From a virus, in the IMG/VR virus record IMGVR_UViG_3300037258_000269, positions 1-32,374 of that record: DNA of 32,374 nucleotides. One strand, given 5' to 3'. Both the position numbers and the translations under genes were made by a program. The notes below the pieces were generated by a model. The model was not told the DNA's origin. It ran no database searches and worked only from the letters and a program-made list of their open reading frames with translations. This document shows positions 8,010 to 16,210 of this stretch, in pieces; within the stretch, counting starts at the first letter, position 1, and each line of letters begins with the position of its first letter.

Positions 8010-8950
8010 TGCCTTACACGTTCAGAGACTTCGCATTTCAAATGTATCGCCTAATCAGCGCTTCCAATCCTACGGTTCCATTACACGGGGATGATGAAAA
8101 ACTTTGCTTGCAAGTCTTTAATCAGCTTATGCAATCTTATGCTGGCAATGGGCAAATGCTCACTATTGCTAAGACTGTAACGTGCCCAATTAATAACGGT
8201 GACCACACTATCAGATTTGTTAGCAATGACTATCCAACTGACACGGTTATGCGTGAACTGGTGATTCTCACGTTAAATTCACCATCTTTTACCGTGCTCG
8301 ATGGAACCCTTTATAAAATCGGAGATACTGTTACAGGCAATGGAATTCCAGCTTTGACTGAGATTTTATCAATAGACGGGAATCTTATAACTCTGACAAA
8401 CGACTCGACTATTACCGGGAGTTCTACTCTTACTTTTACCCAGCCAATAGTAATACCTGGCATTGTTTTTATAAAACAGGGTAGGATTGCGAATCTTGAT
8501 AATGCGTGGCTGGAGCTTTCTGGTGTTACATATCCGCTTATAGATAAATCACGCGATGATTTTCTTGCAGCATGGAAATATGAGCCCTTAAAAGGGCTTC
8601 CGCGTTTTGCGATTGTATTTCCTGACACCGAATGGATAGATATACAGCTATATCCAGCACCAAGCCAATTCTTTGAATTTTTCGCTCGATGCAAATTGCA
8701 ATTGTCGGCATATACAAAAGACTCTGATTTATCCAATTTGCCTCAATATTATATAAGATATTTATTATTTGCATGTGCGCGAGATGTTTGTATGTACAAA
8801 GGACGCGCTGATGCATGGACACAAAAGCTAGAGCAAATGTATATGGAAGCTTACGACATTATGGTTTCAACTTCAGAGGTTAACTTATCAATAACCGGCG
8901 ATGAACAATCTTTATTAAATGGCGCTTGGCGCGTCAGGGCGGGTATTTGA
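8009..8950 (+). CDS. Tail accessory factor, P22 gp4-like, with an inserted beta-domain
   Basis: 313 aa, almost twice P22 gp4 (166 aa). The N-terminal helical region (about 1-50, with YRLISASNPTVPLHGDDEK) and the C-terminal part (about 145-300) resemble gp4-type proteins, which bind the portal after packaging and close the head. Residues 86-143 form a glycine/threonine-rich beta repeat (GNGIP..., ITLTNDSTITGSSTLTF) that aligns without gaps to a segment inside the collar-domain fibre at 15301-15495. That domain probably explains much of the extra length. Start overlaps the upstream stop. Family assignment rests mainly on position between capsid and gp10-like protein plus the terminal sequence features. 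Confidence 0.72.
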   Translation: MPYTFRDFAFQMYRLISASNPTVPLHGDDEKLCLQVFNQLMQSYAGNGQMLTIAKTVTCPINNGDHTIRFVSNDYPTDTVMRELVILTLNSPSFTVLDGTLYKIGDTVTGNGIPALTEILSIDGNLITLTNDSTITGSSTLTFTQPIVIPGIVFIKQGRIANLDNAWLELSGVTYPLIDKSRDDFLAAWKYEPLKGLPRFAIVFPDTEWIDIQLYPAPSQFFEFFARCKLQLSAYTKDSDLSNLPQYYIRYLLFACARDVCMYKGRADAWTQKLEQMYMEAYDIMVSTSEVNLSITGDEQSLLNGAWRVRAGI

Positions 8951-10731
8951 TGGCTATTCAACCGCTTCCAATTTTTTGCCATTACGATGTGCAGCGCTTT
9001 ACACAATTCGGCTCTATGGACTGCGCGAATTGGTATGGAATAAAAGTAGAGACAGGAAAAAAGCAACAAGCTTTATATCCCGCCATGGGCAGAAAACATG
9101 TGCGATATCTTAATGAAAATCGGCTTGTATTTAATACAGAGCCGCGAGATATCTTCAGAACTATTAATTATTTGTATGTAGTAGAAGGAACCCAGGTAAT
9201 TGCTTATGATCCGTTCTTTAACGCACAAATATTAGGAAGCATTTCGCTCACGGGCGAGTTATGGTTTGCTTATTTGCCTGTCGGTAATGCAATTTATGCG
9301 TTGCTAACAACCGGAATAAATATATACATTATAACTGAAATTGATACAACAGTGACAATGACTGTTTGTACTGATACTAATGCCCCAACAAAGCCTCAGT
9401 ATGTAGCCGCCTTTGGTAGCAGATTTGTTGTGAACCAAATGGGAACAAACTTAAATTATTTAACGCAAATAAACTTAGGTAGCTCTCCTCCGGTTGATCC
9501 TTCAAAAATCTTTACTATACCAGATGGCGGTTCTGGTTTTCCTTTATTTTTTAGCTCATCAGGTGTAATACGGTCTTATGCTGTCCTGCATTCACAGCTG
9601 TATATTTTCACCGATTTTACAACCGATATTTGGGCAAATATTCCTACGCAAATTGAAGTTGCTGGAGTAATTCGCGAATTTCCATGGAAAATAAATACAT
9701 CCTATAACTGGGATTATGGGATGGCCGACCCTTTAAGTTTATCTGTGGATTTTGGTCGAATGGTTTGGTTAGGGAAAAATACTAGCGGCCTCGTTACATT
9801 TATGGCATCGGACGGTGGCCAGCCTGTACCGATTTCAACACAGGCTATTAATATTCTTTTACAGAATGCATCTAATACAGACACGGGTCTAAGCCCTTTC
9901 CTAAGAGAGACTACAGATGGTTTTCTCTATCAATATGAAAACACAATTTTCTATAGAGTTTCAGCAGGAGTTTTTGACGCTACAGAGCTCCTTGATCCAA
10001 CCACATTCGCTAACTCCATTGAATATAATTTCGACACTAAAACATGGGGAAGAGTAATTGAACTAAATGGCAGTCGATGCAGAATACAAAAACACATTTA
10101 TTTCAGCAATAAACATTTAGTTACAGTACAAGGTGACCCAGCTATCTATGAAATGGCAGGAAATTTATACTATAATGAGCTCAGAAATCCTGCACAACCT
10201 GATACGCAAGCCCTTGATGCATTTTTAAAATTCCCTATGCGTTACGAGCTTGTTACACCTCAAATTTTTAATGAAGATTACTCGGAATTCATAGACGATT
10301 ATGTTGAAATCGATTTTGTGTTTGGTGACCAAACCTTTTATCGAAGTAATGCGCCTTTCCTTAACACTACTTTTATCATCGATGAAGTTGATGATGGACT
10401 CGTCCCACCTTCTCCTATCTATCTGGTCAGCGAAGACGACAAGTTCCTTATTGCAGAGGGTTCAAATACTCCCACTTTTGATGATAATCATTATAATGCC
10501 CTATTTAAGCCGCATATTGAGCTGTATTATTCTGATGATGGCGGCGTTTCGTTTCTCAGTGCAGATTTGCGAGAATTTAGCCCTTTAGGCGAATACAGAT
10601 GGCGCATGCGTTGGTATGAACTCGCAATCAGTCGAAACCGATGTTACAAATTGGTTTGTGTTAGCTCTGCACCGATTGTAATTTTAGGTGCTGTACGTAA
10701 TACGCGAAGAGCTAGCGGAGGGGCTAACTAA
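8950..10731 (+). CDS. Packaged-DNA stabilisation protein, P22 gp10-like
   Basis: 593 aa when started at the ATG at 8950, which overlaps the upstream TGA (TGATG); an in-frame TTG at 8926 is not needed. P22 gp10 is 472 aa. It has a beta-strand-rich propeller-like composition, and the last 90 residues (HIELYYSDDGGVSF, then EYRWRMRWYELAISRNRCYKL) match the typical C-terminus of gp10-family proteins. It would stack beneath gp4 in the tail hub and keep packaged DNA in the head. Neighbour order (capsid, gp4-like, gp10-like) is that of P22. Confidence 0.82.
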   Translation: MAIQPLPIFCHYDVQRFTQFGSMDCANWYGIKVETGKKQQALYPAMGRKHVRYLNENRLVFNTEPRDIFRTINYLYVVEGTQVIAYDPFFNAQILGSISLTGELWFAYLPVGNAIYALLTTGINIYIITEIDTTVTMTVCTDTNAPTKPQYVAAFGSRFVVNQMGTNLNYLTQINLGSSPPVDPSKIFTIPDGGSGFPLFFSSSGVIRSYAVLHSQLYIFTDFTTDIWANIPTQIEVAGVIREFPWKINTSYNWDYGMADPLSLSVDFGRMVWLGKNTSGLVTFMASDGGQPVPISTQAINILLQNASNTDTGLSPFLRETTDGFLYQYENTIFYRVSAGVFDATELLDPTTFANSIEYNFDTKTWGRVIELNGSRCRIQKHIYFSNKHLVTVQGDPAIYEMAGNLYYNELRNPAQPDTQALDAFLKFPMRYELVTPQIFNEDYSEFIDDYVEIDFVFGDQTFYRSNAPFLNTTFIIDEVDDGLVPPSPIYLVSEDDKFLIAEGSNTPTFDDNHYNALFKPHIELYYSDDGGVSFLSADLREFSPLGEYRWRMRWYELAISRNRCYKLVCVSSAPIVILGAVRNTRRASGGAN

Positions 10732-11027
10732 TGTCTACAATATTCTTAGATAGAATTGATGCCTCACCGATTCTAAGTGACGTATTTGAGCCTCCTTTTG
10801 CTTCCTGGCTTGCAGTTTTAGTAAATGTTCTTAATGAAAATATTCAAGATATCCAAAACTATTTTAATCTTTTAGAAGCAAGAGGATATACATCCGCGGA
10901 AATCGCAGCATTATTTTCTGATGGGTTCTTAGAAAATGGTATGATTCTATATGATACAGATTTAGACGAATATGTTGGAGTACAAGGCGGCTCGTTGGTT
11001 AAATTTACAACGACAGCTTATCCATAA
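10731..11027 (+). CDS. Hypothetical virion-operon protein, 98 aa
   Basis: Start overlaps the gp10-like stop (TAATG). Sequence: a hydrophobic helical segment around residues 18-48 (PPFASWLAVLVNVLNENIQD), a short helix, then a beta-strand region after residue 60. The segment is amphipathic rather than a clear membrane span. No family recognised. It sits where P22 encodes its tail needle gp26, but the length and lack of a long coiled coil argue against a needle. Possibly a short tail or connector accessory component. Confidence 0.65.
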   Translation: MSTIFLDRIDASPILSDVFEPPFASWLAVLVNVLNENIQDIQNYFNLLEARGYTSAEIAALFSDGFLENGMILYDTDLDEYVGVQGGSLVKFTTTAYP

Positions 11028-11039
11028 GGAGATGGCAGC

Positions 11040-11681
11040 ATGGGATTCCTAGACAGTATTTTTAATCCTGGAAAGGGTTATGATAAAGCTCAAGAGGAGC
11101 TGAGAAAATATTATGAGCAAAGCCAACGTTATTTAGAACCATACAATAAAAATGGTCAGTCAGTTTTTCCTCAATATTCTGATGCAATGAATAAGCTTTT
11201 AAATCCTACGGCACTTCAGGATGAATGGTCAACAGGTTATAAAGAAAGCGATTTAGCAAAACAAAATGAAGCAATGGCAAGCCAGCATGGACTTAATGCC
11301 GCTCAAGCTATGGGGCTAGGAGGCTCATCGCCAGCATTGCAGGCTATTCAATCTGGCACTTCTGGAATTGTGGCTCGCGATAGACAGCAATATCTTGACG
11401 ATATAATGAAAAAATATCTTGCAGGAATTGGGATAGGACAAGACATTTACGGCAAAGGTTCCAGTGCTGCCTCTCAGCAATCTACCAATGCAAATCAAAT
11501 GGGCGAAAATTCTTCTCAATTAGCATTTAATAAACAAAATGCGCCTGGAGGATTATTTCAAACTTTGCTTGGTCTGGGTGCCGGTATATTTGGAGGGCCT
11601 ATAGGTAGTGCTCTTGGAGCAGGGTTGTCCCAGAATTTTGGCTGGTCTCCTACCGGCAGTTATAATCCTGGGAGAACATAA
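11040..11681 (+). CDS. Probable DNA-ejection/internal virion protein, 213 aa
   Basis: RBS AAGGAG at 11027-11032. N-terminal helical region (FNPGKGYDKAQEELRKYYEQ, residues 8-27) is of a type common in small phage ejection proteins; the middle is Ala/Gln/Ser/Gly-rich and helical; a glycine-rich hydrophobic stretch (about residues 171-198, GLFQTLLGLGAGIFGG) could insert in a membrane. Position corresponds to the P22 gp7/gp20/gp16 cluster. Those proteins leave the head before DNA and build a conduit across the envelope. Function here is inferred from synteny and composition, not from a conserved motif. Confidence 0.62.
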   Translation: MGFLDSIFNPGKGYDKAQEELRKYYEQSQRYLEPYNKNGQSVFPQYSDAMNKLLNPTALQDEWSTGYKESDLAKQNEAMASQHGLNAAQAMGLGGSSPALQAIQSGTSGIVARDRQQYLDDIMKKYLAGIGIGQDIYGKGSSAASQQSTNANQMGENSSQLAFNKQNAPGGLFQTLLGLGAGIFGGPIGSALGAGLSQNFGWSPTGSYNPGRT

Positions 11682-13046
11682 ATGGCCTTGAATATCCCGA
11701 ATTATACAGAACTTCAAAATCCTTTATTGAAAGGGATAGATACTGGATCGACATTGTTTTCACGTTTAATGCAGCCTGTTCTTGAGCGTGAAAAATTAAA
11801 ACAGCAAGCAGAACAATTCGCACAAAATATGGAATTAAGAAAACAAGCTTCAGCACGTGCAGGTGCTAATTCCGATATAAATAGACAAATATTAGAACAG
11901 CAATTATTGAAATTGCAGCATTCTAACGATCCGAATTATGAGTTAGAACAACTTCAATCGATGATACAAGCTTTTGGTAGTAACCCAACAGGACAGGAAG
12001 ATGCGGGACAAATGCCAAATAATGTCCCAGAATCATTTTTACCATCAATAACGCAAGCACCTTCCAGCAATCCTACTGAAGAATTGCCTACTTTAATTAC
12101 CGATTTGCCACAGGAACAGGTTAAAAATTCTAATGGCATAGATATGGAAGCAATTAAGAAAAATCCTCTTCTACGTAGCTGGTTTAAAAAACATTATGGA
12201 GTGGATCCGGCTGCCGGAAGTGGGCATACATTACATGGAGCGGCTAGAGATGCGGCCGACTTAGAAATTTTACGCAAAGAAGTAGGAGACAATTCTCCAG
12301 TTTATCAAAATGCATTAGCTGCATATGAATCAACTTTATCGGCTCGTAAAGATCTTAGAGATTTACGCGAGAGAACTAAACAAGGCCTAAAGCCTGGGGA
12401 AAAAGAATTCTTTGATCCTGAAAGCGGGACGCCACTAGGGAAAGAAATCCCTTTGACCGCAAAAGAAAGGGAATCAGAAGAAGGTAATATTTTATTTAAT
12501 ACACTTTATCCATTAGTTTATAAAGGGGCTGCCCCTTTCTCAGGAGAAGGTTCTATTTCCAGATTAGAAAATGCAGCAATAAACTATAAAACCGATCCTC
12601 AAGCTCGCAAATTATTTGATGATTTCCTTTTAGCCGAAAAAATGCTAGCGGCCGCTACAGTTAACGAAGCATCCACTTTGAAGGCAGGAAGAACAAATAG
12701 AACATATAACATGCTTAAAGAATCTTTAGATGCACAAGATATTCCGATACTAGTAAAAAAATTGATAAAACAATATCAGATACCTGCTAGCGCGCAATTA
12801 AAGGCTGGTATGAGATATCAAAAGGAGTTATCTGATGCGAGGCATAAAGCTAGAAAAGGTACTCCTGCTACTCAGAAACTATTCTACAATCCAGAATTGC
12901 AAGCTAAGTATGAAGAGCACAAAAATGAAGGATTGCCTCCAAAAAAAGAAAATGGTTCAGTGATAGTCATTGATCCAAATGGTAAGAGATTCGAAACTAC
13001 CGAAGAGAATGCCAAACATTTACCCAAGGGGTGGAGTCATGGCTAA
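11682..13046 (+). CDS. Probable internal/ejection protein, 454 aa
   Basis: Begins directly after the upstream stop codon. Residues 30-90 are a Gln/Glu/Leu-rich helical, likely coiled-coil segment; 105-150 are Pro/Asn/Ser-rich and probably disordered; the middle is helical and charged (ARKDLRDLRERTKQGLKPGE near residue 226). The C-terminal tail has a short strand motif SVIVIDPNGKRFETTEENAK. No enzymatic motif was seen. By position and helical, Ala/Gln-rich composition it is the likely counterpart of P22 gp20 or gp16, but sequence evidence for that is weak. Overlaps the next gene by 8 bp. Confidence 0.6.
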   Translation: MALNIPNYTELQNPLLKGIDTGSTLFSRLMQPVLEREKLKQQAEQFAQNMELRKQASARAGANSDINRQILEQQLLKLQHSNDPNYELEQLQSMIQAFGSNPTGQEDAGQMPNNVPESFLPSITQAPSSNPTEELPTLITDLPQEQVKNSNGIDMEAIKKNPLLRSWFKKHYGVDPAAGSGHTLHGAARDAADLEILRKEVGDNSPVYQNALAAYESTLSARKDLRDLRERTKQGLKPGEKEFFDPESGTPLGKEIPLTAKERESEEGNILFNTLYPLVYKGAAPFSGEGSISRLENAAINYKTDPQARKLFDDFLLAEKMLAAATVNEASTLKAGRTNRTYNMLKESLDAQDIPILVKKLIKQYQIPASAQLKAGMRYQKELSDARHKARKGTPATQKLFYNPELQAKYEEHKNEGLPPKKENGSVIVIDPNGKRFETTEENAKHLPKGWSHG

Positions 13047-14043
13047 ATCTAAATTTGATATGTCATTGCTTAGACCCATTGAAGAACAAAATGGCTTTAA
13101 TCAAAGTCAATTAATGCCCATTGAGGAAGAAATAGATGAAGGCGCATATTTAGATAATATGCCTGAACCAGAAGGATTTCTGAAAAAACTACCCAGAAAT
13201 ATAGCTATTGGATTGGCGCACGCAGGTAGGAATTTACATAACCTTCCCCATGATGTAGTTCGAGGTTTTGAGAATTCAATACAATCTTTTGGAAACGATA
13301 TTAATACGAAAGATTTGTTACCAAAGGAACTTAAAGAAGCTATGGGGAGAAAGGAAAAAAACTTAAACATTTCAGATTATTTACCTAATGACTTATCTTC
13401 CTATGCCGAGGCTTTTGGGCAGATTGGAGAAGGAAGTTTAATGGATAAAATTATTCAGAAAGGAATAGAACATTCGCCGGAAATTGCTGGTATAACAGGT
13501 TTAGCTAGATCGGGTTTAAGAAGATTCCCCGTTACTCAAAGAGGTGCGGCTCGTCAATTAAGAGAAGCTGAGGAATTAATTAATCAGCGGGGAATAAATA
13601 ATTTCCAAATGAATATTCCTTTGTTACAAGAAGTGTCACCTTTTTTACCACGAACCCGTGCTACTGGCGAAATGATACAAGGAATAATTAATGGAGAGTA
13701 TAGCCCGGCTTTTGCCCTGCAATCTCAAGTCGGGAAACATGCAAGAGACCTAGTGAAATCTCCCCTTGCCTCGGAAAGGCTTTTGGCTCCCAAAGCTCAG
13801 GAGCTAAAGCAAGCAATCTTACATGAGATGGAACAAGCATTAAGAAGCACCGGTCATAATGCGGAAGCGGATTTATTAAGAGGCGGTATTGAAGACTATG
13901 CAAAATATATGAAGTTTAAAGAGAAGGCTTGGCCAATATTAAAAAAATTAGGCATACCAACTACAGGATTAGCTGCATTGGGATTGGGAACAAGAAAAGG
14001 ACGTGGAGTAATGACAAAGGCTATAGAAAATATTGTGGATTAA
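13039..14043 (+). CDS. Probable internal/ejection protein, 334 aa
   Basis: ATG 13039 overlaps the upstream stop by 8 bp and has GGAG just before it; the longer in-frame start at 12970 would lie deep within the upstream gene. The first 50 residues are acidic and disordered; 50-170 form amphipathic helices (a LPRNIAIGLAHAGRNLHNLP segment); 170-285 are rich in Arg/Gln/Leu helices, and the final part is a hydrophobic glycine-rich segment (IPTTGLAALGLGTRKGRG). This composition suits a protein that crosses or disturbs membranes during DNA entry. No family recognised. Third of three adjacent genes at the position of the P22 ejection proteins. Confidence 0.6.
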   Translation: MAKSKFDMSLLRPIEEQNGFNQSQLMPIEEEIDEGAYLDNMPEPEGFLKKLPRNIAIGLAHAGRNLHNLPHDVVRGFENSIQSFGNDINTKDLLPKELKEAMGRKEKNLNISDYLPNDLSSYAEAFGQIGEGSLMDKIIQKGIEHSPEIAGITGLARSGLRRFPVTQRGAARQLREAEELINQRGINNFQMNIPLLQEVSPFLPRTRATGEMIQGIINGEYSPAFALQSQVGKHARDLVKSPLASERLLAPKAQELKQAILHEMEQALRSTGHNAEADLLRGGIEDYAKYMKFKEKAWPILKKLGIPTTGLAALGLGTRKGRGVMTKAIENIVD

Positions 14044-14156
14044 AAATAATCATAACCATAATGTTCAGCTTCTTTTATGTCATTCAATTCTTCACATGCA
14101 TTAAACCAGGCTGGAATTGCCCATATAAGATAAAATATAAAAAGTGCTGCAAACAT
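14040..14156 (-). CDS. Antisense membrane microprotein, 38 aa
   Basis: Short leftward ORF in the gap between two rightward genes. ATG at 14154-14156 has AGGAG at 14163-14167, six bases upstream, and a TTGTTT-N17-TATAAT promoter at 14177-14205. The protein has one hydrophobic helix near its N-terminus (MFAALFIFYLIWAIPAWF, residues 1-18) and an acidic, Tyr-rich tail. Its stop overlaps the stop of the 334-aa gene on the other strand. Own promoter, good RBS and reversed orientation make it look like a moron gene. It could be a holin-like, superinfection-exclusion or host-modifying peptide; nothing in the sequence decides. Confidence 0.5.
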   Translation of the reverse strand: MFAALFIFYLIWAIPAWFNACEELNDIKEAEHYGYDYF

Positions 14157-14176
14157 AATATTCTCCTAAAAAGATT

Positions 14177-14205
14177 ATTATATTGCATGTATGACAAAAA
14201 AACAA
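14177..14205 (-). promoter_or_regulatory. Promoter for the antisense 38-aa ORF
   Basis: Minus-strand TTGTTT (14200-14205) and a perfect TATAAT (14177-14182), 17 bases apart. The only leftward promoter recognised inside the rightward virion region. Confidence 0.55.
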
Positions 14206-14223
14206 GCATATAAGGATATAAGC

Positions 14224-15825
14224 ATGACATTTATCAGAGGAAGCAATCCAATTTGGTTCGAAGTTGACCTAACAGCTCATGCTTTTGACGACACTTTTTA
14301 CCTATTTATATTAGACAATGAAATCCCATATTCTCCTTTAACAGTATGGCAAGATCCTTTCGGAAATGTAGCTTGGACTAACCCCATAAGGTTTTTAGCA
14401 AATGGAACTCTTCCCAATAACATTTATTTTGATCCTGATGTGGTTTATAGACTTGAATTCAGACAAGGAGATACACAGGCCGATCCACTTATATATTTGG
14501 TTGAAAACTATGTTCCTGGTGTGGGTGGTGATATTCCTGTTGATGATACTTCTTTCTCTACTGATAACCAAATAAGTAATCCGCAATTTGCACTCATTAA
14601 TTTCACTAGTCCTTTGACGCTGAATAGCATTAGCAGCCAAGTTATAAAGATTGCTCCGGATTGGTTTTTGAATTTGACGGGGTCAGGGAATGTTACTTTA
14701 ACCCAAGTTTTATTAAATAGCTCAGTAGAAGACCCTACAAACGCCTCCTACGCTTTACAGATTCAACTAAGTGGAAGCTGGACAAATGTTTATTTAAGTC
14801 AAAGATTCGAGCAAAACGGGGTGCTGTGGTCAAATACCTTTGTTTCATCTTCTATCACAGCTTTGTCCGGTAATGCGCCGCAGAATATTTCTGCTATTCT
14901 AGTTGACTCCCAAGGAAATAGCCTTACTACTGTACTAAACACTACATCATTGACTGAAACATTTAATGTTTATGAAGGAGTTGGGGAAATAGGAGCATCA
15001 GTTAATACAGATTTCCCGCCCGGTGCATATATTGAATATCAGTTAACATTGCCAAATAATGCTAATGTCACATTGACAAGTGTGCAATTGATTTCGGGTG
15101 ACGTTGCCATTACTTATCCTTATGAGCAATCAACTATTCAGCGCCAGATCGACCAAACCTACCATGATGCTTACCCCATTGTCCCCGTAGGAATGGTAAT
15201 AGATTATTTTGGTTTTGGAACTCCAGCTCATTATTTCCTATGTAACGGGGCTACTAAATCAAGATTTACATATAATCAATTGTTTTCGACTTTGACTAAT
15301 TTGGAAACAGTCACTCTAACGATGGGAACACCTACATTTAATGTTGCAAATGGTGCTCTATATGCGGTGGGACTTCCAGTTGAAGGTAATGGGATTCCCA
15401 ATGGCACTACTATTATTACTATTTCAACGAATACAATTACTTTGAGCGCAAATGCGACAGTTACAGGCGCTAATCAGCTAAGATTCTTTACTGTGGGAAA
15501 TGGTGACGGCTCTACTACATTTAATTTACCATCGCTTGCCGGAGCCGTACTTGCAGGCTCTGGTGGTACTCTTTTTTCAACAACCAAAGGGGTGGGATCT
15601 TCTGGTGGTGAGGCAACTCATACACTAACAATCGCTGAGATGCCAGCGCATACCCATCCACCCCTAGCACCTTCAACAGCATTTATTACGGGCGGAACAG
15701 GTGGCGCATCATCGGCTGGTACTAGTGTTAGTGCTGCATTAACAACAGGTTCACGAGGCGGCGATGGCGCACATAATAACGTGCAACCAACATTCTTAGC
15801 ACAAAAAATGATACGATTCGAATAA
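14224..15825 (+). CDS. Tail fibre/collar protein with phage tail collar domain
   Basis: 533 aa from the ATG at 14224, chosen over 14191 because AAGGA is seven bases before it. The N-terminal ~100 residues are a beta-rich module, presumably virion-attaching; the middle is a Ser/Thr/Asn-rich beta region. From about residue 321 it has a tail collar domain: PVGMVIDYF, the FLCNGA signature, then GDGSTTFNLPSLAGAVLAGSG near 428 and a Gly/Ser-rich end with PAHTHPP. The collar domain is split by a ~60-residue beta-insert (360-423) that also occurs in the gp4-like protein. A receptor-binding or fibre-tip role is likely; it holds the place of the P22 tailspike. Confidence 0.82.
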   Translation: MTFIRGSNPIWFEVDLTAHAFDDTFYLFILDNEIPYSPLTVWQDPFGNVAWTNPIRFLANGTLPNNIYFDPDVVYRLEFRQGDTQADPLIYLVENYVPGVGGDIPVDDTSFSTDNQISNPQFALINFTSPLTLNSISSQVIKIAPDWFLNLTGSGNVTLTQVLLNSSVEDPTNASYALQIQLSGSWTNVYLSQRFEQNGVLWSNTFVSSSITALSGNAPQNISAILVDSQGNSLTTVLNTTSLTETFNVYEGVGEIGASVNTDFPPGAYIEYQLTLPNNANVTLTSVQLISGDVAITYPYEQSTIQRQIDQTYHDAYPIVPVGMVIDYFGFGTPAHYFLCNGATKSRFTYNQLFSTLTNLETVTLTMGTPTFNVANGALYAVGLPVEGNGIPNGTTIITISTNTITLSANATVTGANQLRFFTVGNGDGSTTFNLPSLAGAVLAGSGGTLFSTTKGVGSSGGEATHTLTIAEMPAHTHPPLAPSTAFITGGTGGASSAGTSVSAALTTGSRGGDGAHNNVQPTFLAQKMIRFE

Positions 15826-15837
15826 GGAGATTTAAAA

Positions 15838-16176
15838 ATGACGATTGCATGGAATGCTAATTATATAGAAACAATGCCTTTTAGTGATACTTGTTTTCAA
15901 ATCGCATTGTCTACTGCATCTGAACAAAACATTACTGTCCCAGGCTCTCCAACGGAACAATATCAGGCATATTTTGAATATGCCTGTAATGCTAATATTT
16001 ATGTTAGTAGAAATGTTCCTCCTGAATATCCTACTCCTGGAGCAACTGGAAGCCAAAGTTATTGTGAATTTAAGCCAAAGAAAAGATATGTTAGTGGAGG
16101 GGATATTATTTATTTTATTACTCCTGACGATACTGCATATTGCGGTGTTTCATTACGGAAATTACAAACTATGTAG
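15838..16176 (+). CDS. Hypothetical tail-region protein, 112 aa
   Basis: RBS AAGGAG at 15825-15830, ATG at 15838. Predicted all-beta with four cysteines (about residues 19, 51, 80, 102) and several aromatic strands; no signal peptide or membrane segment. Lies between two fibre genes in the same orientation and is probably co-expressed with them. May be a small fibre-associated or decoration protein, or a fibre chaperone. No family recognised. Confidence 0.65.
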   Translation: MTIAWNANYIETMPFSDTCFQIALSTASEQNITVPGSPTEQYQAYFEYACNANIYVSRNVPPEYPTPGATGSQSYCEFKPKKRYVSGGDIIYFITPDDTAYCGVSLRKLQTM

Positions 16177-16210
16177 TTAAATAGGAGTTAACTAATCACA
16201 AGGATTCGTG

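Noticed and set aside
10731-11027. Tail needle (P22 gp26) assignment for the 98-aa protein
   Set aside because: Position fits, but it is far shorter than gp26 and lacks the long trimeric coiled coil.
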